Of a stretch of DNA of 7,116 bases, positions 1 to 5,812 are shown piece after piece. How positions within the stretch are numbered: the first letter of the stretch is position 1; each line of letters starts with the position of its first letter. The translations under genes were made by a program, and so were the position numbers. This DNA comes from JAGVWJ01 sp964588555 (GTDB lineage: Archaea > Micrarchaeota > Micrarchaeia > Anstonellales > Bilamarchaeaceae), in assembly GCA_964588555.1 (NCBI GenBank), contig CAZPPT010000024.1, positions 1 through 7,116 of the forward strand. The letters are read 5' to 3'. A model generated the notes under the pieces. It did no database searches. It worked only from the letters and a program-made list of their open reading frames with translations, and was not told the DNA's origin.

Positions 1-759
1 GACCTTTTTAACAGGCGTAACGTACCAAACCATGTCCTCTATGGCTTTGTACTTGCCGCCATCGCGCTCAATTTCATTTTCTATGACGAGAACATTGCCA
101 TATTTTCGCTTCTTGTCGCAGTGCCCTTGGCAATTTTTGGCTACCTTTTCTACCGCTTTGGCCAGCTTGGCGGCGCAGACGTGTTTGTGCTCCTTGCGCT
201 TAACTTTGCGCTTCCGATACACCCTTCAACTGCGGCTATCGGCTCATTTAATTTTCCGTTTATTGCAAGCGTCTTTGTGTTTTCAGGTGTGCTCTTTGCC
301 GTTTATTTTCTTGCCTTCTTTGCGCTTAAGCTTTTCCGTGCATCGGCGCGGCCATCCCCGTTTGCATTTGTCCTTGTAATTCCGTATCTAGTACTTGCCT
401 ACCTCTACACGATGTCCCCCATTTATTCGCCCGTGTACTTTTCGTTTATTACCATCATGGTGCTTGCATCTGTCTTTTTTATGGCGTACCGCAACCACAT
501 CTACCACCTGCAGGCTGAAAAGGTTCCGCTTAGCCGCGTGGAGACTGAGGACGTGCTCGCGCTTGAACTCATGGACCCGAACCTCGTCAAAAAGCATTCG
601 CTTAACCGCCTGGTGACCAAGGAGGAGCTTGAAAAGCTAAAGAAGATTAAACTTTCCGAACTGTGGGTCTATACAAAACTCCCGCCGTTCCTGCCATTTC
701 TTACCATTGGGTTTCTTGCGGCTTTGTTCCTCAGCAGATATCTTCTCTTATTCCAGTGA
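1..759 (+). CDS. Archaeal A24 prepilin/preflagellin peptidase (FlaK-like), 5' truncated
   Basis: This is an integral membrane aspartic protease that would remove the short positively charged leader of class III signal peptides (archaeal pilins, archaellins) at the cytoplasmic face of the membrane. The frame is open from base 1, so the gene enters from outside the window; 252 residues are visible. The first visible codon is Asp in the context D-L-F-N-R-R-N-V-P-N, which fits the first catalytic Asp of the family (D-x-x-x-R-x-x-P-N). The second is in GGAD at bases 169-180 (residue 60), the GxGD-type motif, so the spacing of 59 is close to the roughly 60 of FlaK. Hydrophobic segments surround a charged loop at about residues 155-205, and the end (KLPPFLPFL plus a last membrane segment) resembles the archaeal A24 C-terminal domain type II. 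The GTG at 121 is not the start, because it lies behind the first catalytic Asp. The stop overlaps the ribosome-binding site of the next gene. Whether it processes pilins, archaellins or other substrates cannot be told; none is encoded here. Confidence 0.85.
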   Translation, partial: DLFNRRNVPNHVLYGFVLAAIALNFIFYDENIAIFSLLVAVPLAIFGYLFYRFGQLGGADVFVLLALNFALPIHPSTAAIGSFNFPFIASVFVFSGVLFAVYFLAFFALKLFRASARPSPFAFVLVIPYLVLAYLYTMSPIYSPVYFSFITIMVLASVFFMAYRNHIYHLQAEKVPLSRVETEDVLALELMDPNLVKKHSLNRLVTKEELEKLKKIKLSELWVYTKLPPFLPFLTIGFLAALFLSRYLLLFQ

Positions 760-760
760 T
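756..760 (+). promoter_or_regulatory. Ribosome-binding site of the GT2 gene
   Basis: GTGAT, part of the archaeal GGAGGTGAT Shine-Dalgarno consensus, overlaps the stop codon of the peptidase gene and lies 5 bases before the ATG at 766. It supports that start and suggests translational coupling. Confidence 0.6.
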
Positions 761-765
761 GCGCT

Positions 766-1974
766 ATGCCATTTCTAATAAATAAGGCAATCGAATACGG
801 TATTGCATTTATAACGCTTTACCTGTCAGTATTTTTCATACTTCTCTTTCTTAAAAACAGAAACGAGGTCGCGAAAAGCCCGGCGCAAGACAGGCGTTTT
901 CAGCCGTCGCTTTCGGTCATCGTGCCTGCTTTTAACGAAGGAAACAACATCCGCCATTGCATAGAAAGCGTCCTTGCCGCCGATTACCCAAAGGAACGCC
1001 TTGAAATAATCATTGTTGACGACGGGTCGCAGGACAATACCCACATGGTTGCAAAGGAACTCGAAAAGAAAGACGGCCGCATCCGTGCGTTCACGAAGCC
1101 AAATGAGGGCAAGGCCGCCGCGCTTAATTATGGCATTTCAAAGGCACGCAATGAAATCATCGCAACGCTTGACGCGGACTCATTTATTGAAAAGGATGCC
1201 ATTTGGAAGATGATGCCGTATTTCAAGGAGCCCGACGTTGTCGCGGTCACTGCGGCAGTAAAGGTGCTTGAGGAGAAACACAAGGCAGGCTTTTTGCAGG
1301 TCATACAAAAAATCGAATACTTATTTACCCTTTTCTCCCGCCGCGTGCTTACGTACATCGAGGCAGTGACCGTAACGCCAGGTCCCTTTAGCATGTTTCG
1401 TGCATGGGTGTTTGAGAAAATCGGCGGTTTTGACACAAAATGCATCCTTGAAGACCAAGAGATCGCGCTTCGGATACAAAAGCACAACTACAAGATACGG
1501 AGTTCACTTGACGCGGAAGTCTATACTGAGATACCGCATACGTTTAACGAGCTTCTCAAACAGCGCATCAGGTGGCACCGCGGGGGCCTGCGGAACAGCC
1601 TTAAGTACCTCTCCATGATTTCGCCGCGCTATGGCGATTTTGGCCTTATCATCATGCCCCTTACGTTCATAGCGCTTCTTGCGCTCTTTGGCGTTTTTGT
1701 TGTCGCAATCGTGAACTATTTCACCCAGCCGTCATATTTTGCTTCCCTTGGCCTTGAGGCGGTGTTCCTTGGCATTACGCCAGTGCATATTATCGGCATG
1801 TTCATCTTTGCGCTTAACCTTATCTGGATATCGTGGGGCGTCCTTCATTTCCGCAACGAGGGCATAAGCGCCTGGCAGATACTCCTTTATATAGTATCGT
1901 ACTCCTATCTTCTTACGCTCTATTGGGCAGCAGCAATCATTAAGGAGCTTAAGATGGAAAAACTGACATGGTGA
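766..1974 (+). CDS. Membrane family 2 glycosyltransferase, processive type
   Basis: The 402-residue enzyme should transfer sugars from a nucleotide-sugar donor at the inner face of the membrane and may extrude a polymer, as do poly-GlcNAc, hyaluronan and cellulose synthases. An N-terminal membrane helix (about 10-30) is followed by a GT-A domain starting at PSLSVIVPAFNE (about 47-58). The catalytic signatures are all present: DDGS at 85-88, DAD at 136-138 (metal and nucleotide binding), TPGP at 204-207, ED at 229-230 (catalytic base) and QRIRW at 266-270, the Q-x-x-R-W mark of processive members. Three or so membrane helices follow (about 293-317, 330-355, 368-392). The gene starts 6 bases after the peptidase stop and ends 4 bases before the next start, so it is in the same operon. 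The sugar is unknown; a dolichol-phosphate or single-sugar transferase is less likely given QxxRW and the C-terminal helices. Confidence 0.9.
   Translation: MPFLINKAIEYGIAFITLYLSVFFILLFLKNRNEVAKSPAQDRRFQPSLSVIVPAFNEGNNIRHCIESVLAADYPKERLEIIIVDDGSQDNTHMVAKELEKKDGRIRAFTKPNEGKAAALNYGISKARNEIIATLDADSFIEKDAIWKMMPYFKEPDVVAVTAAVKVLEEKHKAGFLQVIQKIEYLFTLFSRRVLTYIEAVTVTPGPFSMFRAWVFEKIGGFDTKCILEDQEIALRIQKHNYKIRSSLDAEVYTEIPHTFNELLKQRIRWHRGGLRNSLKYLSMISPRYGDFGLIIMPLTFIALLALFGVFVVAIVNYFTQPSYFASLGLEAVFLGITPVHIIGMFIFALNLIWISWGVLHFRNEGISAWQILLYIVSYSYLLTLYWAAAIIKELKMEKLTW
1970..1974 (+). promoter_or_regulatory. Ribosome-binding site of the thioredoxin-like gene
   Basis: GGTGA includes the TGA stop of the glycosyltransferase gene and lies 4 bases before the ATG at 1979. 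This fits the archaeal consensus and couples the two genes. Confidence 0.6.
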
Positions 1975-1978
1975 CTGC

Positions 1979-2635
1979 ATGGACAACCCTAAACGGCCTT
2001 TTTCATATCCGATGTATCTTATCGCGCTTCTTATAACTGCTGTCATTTTTGCAATTGGCGTGTATGTTGGCACTATTCTTGACCGAGGCAGCTTGGATAA
2101 TTTGTCTCTTGACGTGTCACAAAGCATCCAGCGCCTTGAAAGCGCACAGCTTCTTTTCTTTCTTGATGAATCGGCGTCCTTCTGCCCGGTATATGCAGAC
2201 GAGCTTGAAAAACTTGAGGCGGACACAAACAGGATCGGCCAGAAACTCAATCTCCTTGAGGACAAGGGCGCAGTTGACCTCGGCCTTAAGAAGCAGTATT
2301 TCAGTCTTGAGGCACAAAGCTACCTTCTTTCAAAAAAGGTAAAGGAGAAATGCGCAACGCGTGACGTTCTTGTCCTTTATTTCTATTCAAACACTGAATG
2401 CGCACAGTGCAGAAACCAAGGTGAGGAACTTGAAGCGGTGCGGGACGAAACGCTTGTGAAAAGTGCAAATGCATATCACATACGGCTTTATTCATTTGAC
2501 GGGGATATCGGAAGCCCCGTGGCAGAGGCGCTTAAGGAGAAATATGATGTCTCCCGCTATCCGTCCATTGTGGTGAATGACCAGGTGTATGAAGGGTATC
2601 AGGACCAAGAGGCGCTCAGGCGGATATTCCAATGA
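1979..2635 (+). CDS. Membrane-anchored thioredoxin-like protein (CAQC motif)
   Basis: This 218-residue protein probably carries out thiol-disulfide chemistry outside the cytoplasmic membrane. It begins with a short basic stretch and one hydrophobic helix (about 12-32), read as a signal anchor with the rest outside. Residues 40-125 are charged and helical, possibly a coiled coil. Then comes a thioredoxin-like fold: strand VLVLYFYS (130-137), redox motif CAQC at 141-144, and RYPSIVV (193-199) with the expected cis-proline at 195. Two further cysteines, C69 and C125, flank the helical region and could form a structural or relay disulfide. The CxxC sequence differs from thioredoxin (CGPC) and DsbA (CPHC), so redox direction cannot be predicted. 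It is packed between the glycosyltransferase and LemA genes. The fold is well supported; the substrate is unknown, with secreted Cys-rich proteins such as the product of 4604-5800 a possibility. Confidence 0.75.
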   Translation: MDNPKRPFSYPMYLIALLITAVIFAIGVYVGTILDRGSLDNLSLDVSQSIQRLESAQLLFFLDESASFCPVYADELEKLEADTNRIGQKLNLLEDKGAVDLGLKKQYFSLEAQSYLLSKKVKEKCATRDVLVLYFYSNTECAQCRNQGEELEAVRDETLVKSANAYHIRLYSFDGDIGSPVAEALKEKYDVSRYPSIVVNDQVYEGYQDQEALRRIFQ

Positions 2636-2647
2636 TGGCTGGTTACC

Positions 2648-3205
2648 ATGGCACTCGAAACACTCGTTTTTGGTTTTGGCGCGCTTGTTTTTCTTGTCCT
2701 TCTGTACATCGCGCTTACGTATAATTCGCTTATCTCGCTTAAAATAAAAATTGACCGCTCGTGGGCGCAGATCGACGTGTTTTTGAAGCGAAGGTATGAA
2801 CTGATTCCACGGCTTGTTGAAACGGTAAAAGGGTATGCGAAGCACGAACGCGAACTGTTAATTGAATTAACTCGAGCCCGAGGCGAATTAATCTCTGGAA
2901 GTACGTCCACGCGGGCGAAAGCAAACGAACTAGTAACCCGAGATACAAAAACGCTTTTTGCCGTTGCCGAAAAATACCCGGAACTTAAGGCAAGCGAGAA
3001 CTTCAAAAAATTACAGGAAGAGCTTGTCGCAACAGAAAATAGCATCGCGTTTGTACGTATTGGTTATAATGATACAGTGGCCGAATTCAACGTTGCGCTT
3101 CGGTCGTTTCCCTCAAGCATTGTTGCAGGCATGTTTAACTTTGCCCCGCGTGAGTTCTTTGCGGCGACTGACGGGGAACGCAAGAGCGTCAAGCTAACCA
3201 TTTGA
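2648..3205 (+). CDS. lemA: LemA family protein
   Basis: LemA proteins are small membrane-anchored helical bundles found across bacteria and some archaea; their biochemical role is not settled, though they are often linked to envelope proteases or stress. The match is strong: an N-terminal helix (about 5-24), YNSLISL (25-31), SWAQIDVFLKRRYELIPRL (38-56), LVETVKGYAKHE (56-67), EKYPELKASENF (108-119), LQEELVATENSIAF (122-135), YNDTVAEFN (140-148), FPSSIVAG (154-161) and the FF end (170-171). At 185 residues it has the usual length. The ATG at 2648 is the first start in frame after the stop at 2633-2635; only a weak GGTT (2641-2644) precedes it. The gene sits 12 bases after the thioredoxin-like gene and overlaps the regulator gene. 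The usual bacterial neighbours (TPM-domain protein, HtpX) are not in the window. Codons 71-98 use rare TTA and CGA codons unlike the rest. Confidence 0.95.
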   Translation: MALETLVFGFGALVFLVLLYIALTYNSLISLKIKIDRSWAQIDVFLKRRYELIPRLVETVKGYAKHERELLIELTRARGELISGSTSTRAKANELVTRDTKTLFAVAEKYPELKASENFKKLQEELVATENSIAFVRIGYNDTVAEFNVALRSFPSSIVAGMFNFAPREFFAATDGERKSVKLTI

Positions 3206-3519
3206 CCCCTATCTCATTTGGCGATACCTTTTTAGCGATTGCGAGTGCAATAGCTTTCATGTTTTCCCTTTTTGTCCGAGAAAAGCCGTATGCAATACTT
3301 ATGGCGCTCAAGATCCCGGATACAAACTGGCACCTTTCAAAACTTGCAAAAAACACCAATACGACCTATGTATTTGTGACCCATTTTATTACAAAATTGG
3401 AAAAGGCGGGCATTGTTAAGACCGAGGTGGTGGGCAAAAAGCGCGTCGTACGCCTTACCGAGAAAGGGATGGGGATCGCTGCACATATCGAATCACTTAA
3501 GGATAAGTTTACGTATTGA
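3202..3519 (+). CDS. Winged-helix (MarR/ArsR-like) DNA-binding protein, start uncertain
   Basis: This small protein has a winged helix-turn-helix fold and is probably a transcription regulator. From about residue 26 the pattern is clear: REKPYAILMAL (helix 1), HLSKLAKNTN (helix 2), TYVFVTHFITKLEKAGIV (recognition helix) and KTEVVGKKRVVRLTEKG (wing). The longest form starts at TTG 3202, overlapping the LemA stop by 4 bases (TTGA), and gives 105 residues with a hydrophobic first 24 residues that could be a membrane segment. The alternative is ATG 3259 (86 residues), which begins just before the domain and has no hydrophobic extension. No ribosome-binding site decides between them. I chose the longer form because the 5' stretch reads as a coherent hydrophobic peptide and the overlap suits coupling, but either is possible. 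It closes the five-gene operon and is convergent with the gene at 3535-3960. The targets are unknown; autoregulation of this operon is a guess. Confidence 0.75.
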   Translation: MTPISFGDTFLAIASAIAFMFSLFVREKPYAILMALKIPDTNWHLSKLAKNTNTTYVFVTHFITKLEKAGIVKTEVVGKKRVVRLTEKGMGIAAHIESLKDKFTY

Positions 3520-3529
3520 ACTTTAAGGA

Positions 3530-3535
3530 TTTTTT
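3530..3535 (+). terminator. Oligo-T terminator of the left operon
   Basis: A run of six T, 11 bases after the stop of the regulator gene, is the type of U-rich signal that terminates archaeal transcription without a hairpin. It lies in the 15-base gap to the convergent gene and touches that gene's stop codon. Confidence 0.4.
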
Positions 3536-3960
3536 CAAACGACCCGAAGCGTTATCTTCTTTTGGACGCCACCAAGCACGCGTTTATAGTCAAGGTAATG
3601 TGCATACGCCTTTATGTGTATGTCGTAATTTCCTCCTTGCGTTTGGTTGTTTGCAAAAATCGGGACTACAAGTTCCTTTGTTTCCCCGGCCCTGACCTCG
3701 CCCATCTTCTTTTCTATGTGGCGGTGGATGCAGGTTGCGTCAAAACCGACAAGCTTGTTTGCCGGAAGCATCGCATCGAGCGAAACAAGCTGGTTTTCAG
3801 CACTTGTGTTTGTAACTTTTATTATCATATTTACCTTATTGTCCTTCATTGCCGCAAGCCGTAACGGAGAGAACTGTACCGAAACCTTAAACGGGCCCGT
3901 TGCACTTGCCGCCGGCGTTTCATCGCCCTTATTCTTGAATACAGAGTCAAACAAACCCAT
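3535..3960 (-). CDS. Unrecognised small protein with Ig-like beta-sandwich appearance
   Basis: I do not recognise a named family with certainty. The 141-residue protein begins with MGLFDSVFK, a short amphipathic helix often seen in peripheral membrane proteins, then a low-complexity linker (11-21). The rest is alternating beta strands like an immunoglobulin/CARDB-type domain: FKVSVQFSP (24-32), NKVNMIIKVTNTS (41-53, the usual place for a 'k-v-x-N-t-s' turn), VSLDAMLP (59-66), MGEVRAGETKELVVPIFA (86-103), GNYDIHIKAYAHY (110-122) and a last strand KKITLRVV (134-141). There is no signal peptide, so it is probably cytoplasmic or attached to the inner membrane face. The start is well fixed by GGTGAT at 3964-3969 on this strand. 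It lies 25 bases downstream of pdaD and is probably co-transcribed with it. A role with PdaD is guilt by association only. Confidence 0.75.
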   Translation of the reverse strand: MGLFDSVFKNKGDETPAASATGPFKVSVQFSPLRLAAMKDNKVNMIIKVTNTSAENQLVSLDAMLPANKLVGFDATCIHRHIEKKMGEVRAGETKELVVPIFANNQTQGGNYDIHIKAYAHYLDYKRVLGGVQKKITLRVV

Positions 3961-3963
3961 TCC

Positions 3964-3969
3964 ATCACC
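3964..3969 (-). promoter_or_regulatory. Ribosome-binding site of the Ig-like protein gene
   Basis: On the minus strand GGTGAT is followed by GGA and the ATG ending at 3960. It is a full match to the core archaeal Shine-Dalgarno sequence and fixes this start. Confidence 0.65.
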
Positions 3970-3985
3970 TTAGAAGCTGATTACC

Positions 3986-4543
3986 CTATTTACTGTCCAT
4001 TATCAATACCGCGGCAGCAACGACACTTGTCCAGAGGCCGTTCTTATCCGCCTCAGCAGTTTGTGTCACATTCACTGTACGTACTATCTTACCGCTTAAC
4101 TTAAAGTATTTTTCCCTTTCATCCCATGCCGTCTCCGGGTCAAATGTGATGCCGAGCGTTGAGGCAAGCATGCTTGCCGCGAGGTCTTCCGAATAATCTG
4201 CTGCCTTTTTTTCTGTCATGCCGTACGTATGGTGCTCGCTGAGATACCCGTACATTTTTTTATCTGCCGGGATCGCGCATCCGATGGATGCCGTGAGCAG
4301 GCGGTTTGGTTCGTTTGATGCAGCGCGTGCCATCACTACAAAAACGATCTGCCCCGGCTTAAGGTGCTTTAACCCTTCCTTGCGCGATATTATTTTTGCC
4401 CCCGGCGGTAATATGCTTGATACGTTTACGAGGTTATATGGCGCGATGCCTGCGTCACGGAGCGCAAGCTCAAAAGAAGTGAGCTGGTCCCTGCTTTTCC
4501 CCACACCATTTGTGAAAAATATCTTACGCGGTATGAAATCCAT
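3986..4543 (-). CDS. pdaD: Pyruvoyl-dependent arginine decarboxylase (PvlArgDC)
   Basis: The enzyme converts L-arginine to agmatine and CO2 in the cytoplasm. Agmatine feeds archaeal polyamine synthesis and is the donor for agmatidine in tRNA-Ile2 (TiaS). The proenzyme cuts itself within a Ser-Ser pair, and the new N-terminal Ser becomes the pyruvoyl cofactor. Here that site is VSSILPPG at 41-48, so cleavage is expected between S42 and S43, giving a beta chain of 42 residues and an alpha chain of 143. Other family marks are FFTNGVGKS (9-17), FELALRDAGI (24-33), SEHHTYG (102-108, with E103 in the place of the catalytic Glu), YSEDLAASMLASTLGI (117-132), VTQTAEADKNGLWT (159-172) and the VVAAAVL end. 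At 185 residues it is near the size of the methanogen enzyme (about 165). ATG 4543 is preceded by GGTG at 4549-4552. It is the first gene of a two-gene minus-strand unit. Confidence 0.93.
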   Translation of the reverse strand: MDFIPRKIFFTNGVGKSRDQLTSFELALRDAGIAPYNLVNVSSILPPGAKIISRKEGLKHLKPGQIVFVVMARAASNEPNRLLTASIGCAIPADKKMYGYLSEHHTYGMTEKKAADYSEDLAASMLASTLGITFDPETAWDEREKYFKLSGKIVRTVNVTQTAEADKNGLWTSVVAAAVLIMDSK

Positions 4544-4548
4544 AGTTG

Positions 4549-4552
4549 CACC
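4549..4552 (-). promoter_or_regulatory. Ribosome-binding site of pdaD
   Basis: GGTG on the minus strand, 5 bases before the ATG at 4543, supports that start. A second GGTGA (4563-4567) lies farther upstream, probably near or before the expected transcription start. Confidence 0.5.
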
Positions 4553-4574
4553 GTCTTACCTTTCACCAAAAGTC

Positions 4575-4586
4575 TTTTTAAAATTA
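4575..4586. promoter_or_regulatory. Shared TATA-like element between pdaD and the secreted-protein gene
   Basis: TTTTTAAAATTA is the only strongly A/T-rich block in the 60-base divergent gap and is nearly palindromic. On the plus strand it is centred about 24 bases before the ATG at 4604, which has no ribosome-binding site, so that gene would be leaderless. The CCAAAAG just upstream could act as a BRE. On the minus strand it is about 37 bases before pdaD, predicting a short leader that carries the GGTG site. Confidence 0.5.
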
Positions 4587-4603
4587 CTTACTACAATGTA
4601 TCT

Positions 4604-5800
4604 ATGAAATCGGTACATATCCTTATAGCATTAGTGTTAGTGTTGGCCATAGGCGTCGCGGCATACATGTTCTTTTTTAACAAGCCTGCCGATGACGTCC
4701 GAAACGACACTAAGAGCCCAGAAGCACAAAAGGCAGAGGATCTTTATCTTGAATCGCTATCATTTGGCAAAAATGCATCATATTATACCTATGCGTATGA
4801 GGAGGATCGCAACGGTTATGTCATACGTGTTTTGCTTATGCGAAATGAAAATGCAAGCAAGGTGGTTTTTGAAGTGCCCCTTTCAACCCGTACGGCCTAT
4901 TTCCTCGAAGGCCGCACGATCGGGTGCATCAGGATCAAAAACGAGTCCGAGACATGTACGGTTACTGAAAATGCAACCGACGTATACAATTATCTTAATG
5001 AACTTCGCGCACTGTTCTTCAACGATTCCCAAGTTGATACCACGGTAGGAAATGCAGAATACCTTGCAGGCCGCAACCTTATTACTTTTGAGGATTCACT
5101 TGCAGTGAAACCACACCCCATTGGCCCGTGCACGATATCAAACTTTACAATTAACTATACTAACCTTCCGATACTTGAGGCAGCCCGTTTTGGCCTTGGC
5201 CCGGGTTCCCCGCTTGTATTTAGGGGATACTTTTGCGTAGATGAGGCGACACATGAGCCGTATGAGAAATATTTTGCCTATTCGTTCCGTAACCGTCCGG
5301 TATACACAAAGTTCACGGTGCTTCAATCCGACTTCGGGACTGCGCCCAAGATCACTCCGCCTGAAAACCTCTCAAACGTACTTTTCTCCACTCTTATTGT
5401 GAAGGAACGCGACGAAACAAGCAACTTCATACGGTGTTACTCGGATTCAGGAGACCTGCGCGACCGTTGCATCTATTCCTATTCGATTTATGGCCAAGAT
5501 CCGTACACATGTAGGTACGCGGGATCAAAGGCGGACCAATGCCTCCTTAACGTTGCAATCCTTAAGAAGGATGTGCCGCTTTGTACTTCCATATCTTCTG
5601 TTGATTACCGGGATGACTGCTACCTTGAGCTTGCACGCCTTGGGAAGGATGCGAGCCTTTGTACGTCAATACAAAACGAATCAAAAGGTTCAACGTGCGT
5701 TTCGCTTGTCACATCAAACCAAAGTTCGGCGGGTCCCGCCTCTTCATCGGTAGAACCAGGGGTTTTTGAGGAAGCGCAGGCAAATGCAACCGGGCAATAG
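4604..5800 (+). CDS. Membrane-anchored/secreted Cys-repeat protein with many N-glycosylation sequons
   Basis: I do not recognise the family as a whole. The 398-residue protein starts with MKSVHILIALVLVLAIG, a signal peptide or signal anchor (about 4-25), so the rest should be outside the cell. It has 12 Asn-x-Ser/Thr sequons (N34, 57, 83, 113, 123, 140, 180, 184, 255, 358, 372, 394) and 12 cysteines, an even number that suggests disulfides. The middle (45-250) looks like a mixed alpha/beta domain with four of the cysteines. Residues 278-365 hold four C-x(9-11)-C modules separated each time by exactly 13 residues, with a D-x-x-L/T-C rhythm (QDPYTC, KDVPLC, KDASLC). The last 30 residues are Ser/Ala/Pro/Glu-rich and probably disordered. 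The gene is divergent from pdaD and appears leaderless. Similar Cys modules, as I remember them, occur in surface proteins of DPANN archaea. A structural or adhesive surface role is inference. Confidence 0.8.
   Translation: MKSVHILIALVLVLAIGVAAYMFFFNKPADDVRNDTKSPEAQKAEDLYLESLSFGKNASYYTYAYEEDRNGYVIRVLLMRNENASKVVFEVPLSTRTAYFLEGRTIGCIRIKNESETCTVTENATDVYNYLNELRALFFNDSQVDTTVGNAEYLAGRNLITFEDSLAVKPHPIGPCTISNFTINYTNLPILEAARFGLGPGSPLVFRGYFCVDEATHEPYEKYFAYSFRNRPVYTKFTVLQSDFGTAPKITPPENLSNVLFSTLIVKERDETSNFIRCYSDSGDLRDRCIYSYSIYGQDPYTCRYAGSKADQCLLNVAILKKDVPLCTSISSVDYRDDCYLELARLGKDASLCTSIQNESKGSTCVSLVTSNQSSAGPASSSVEPGVFEEAQANATGQ
5438..5698 (+). repeat. Four-module Cys repeat within the secreted protein
   Basis: This covers residues 279-365 of the protein, running from the first repeat Cys region (C278) to C365. 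The modules are C278/C289, C303/C313, C327/C339 and C353/C365. The inner spacings are 10, 9, 11 and 11, and the three linkers between modules are each 13 residues. Modules 3 and 4 are the most alike (both begin CTSI). The repeat is seen at protein level; the DNA copies have diverged. Confidence 0.6.
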
Positions 5801-5803
5801 CCT

Positions 5804-5808
5804 AAAAA
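5804..5808 (-). terminator. Oligo-T after the family 4 glycosyltransferase gene
   Basis: Five T on the minus strand, a few bases after the TAA at 5813-5815, are a weak candidate for archaeal U-rich termination in the 12-base gap between convergent genes. Confidence 0.25.
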
Positions 5809-5812
5809 TTCC

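Noticed and set aside
121..759. Start of the peptidase gene at GTG 121
   Set aside because: The frame is open to base 1 and the upstream residues carry the first catalytic Asp motif of the A24 family, so the gene starts outside the window.
1732..2265. 177-codon open frame on the minus strand across the glycosyltransferase/thioredoxin junction
   Set aside because: It is antisense to two well-supported genes, has no recognisable domain and is rich in Ser/Arg/Lys as expected from the reverse of these codons.
2599..3045. 148-codon minus-strand open frame opposite lemA
   Set aside because: It is antisense to a strongly conserved LemA sequence; composition is that of a shadow frame.
3520..3534. 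Intrinsic hairpin terminator between the convergent genes
   Set aside because: The gap is 15 bases with no inverted repeat; only the T run supports termination.
4218..4607. 129-codon plus-strand open frame opposite pdaD and into the intergenic gap
   Set aside because: It is antisense to the conserved pdaD sequence and would run through the promoter of the next gene; no family resemblance.
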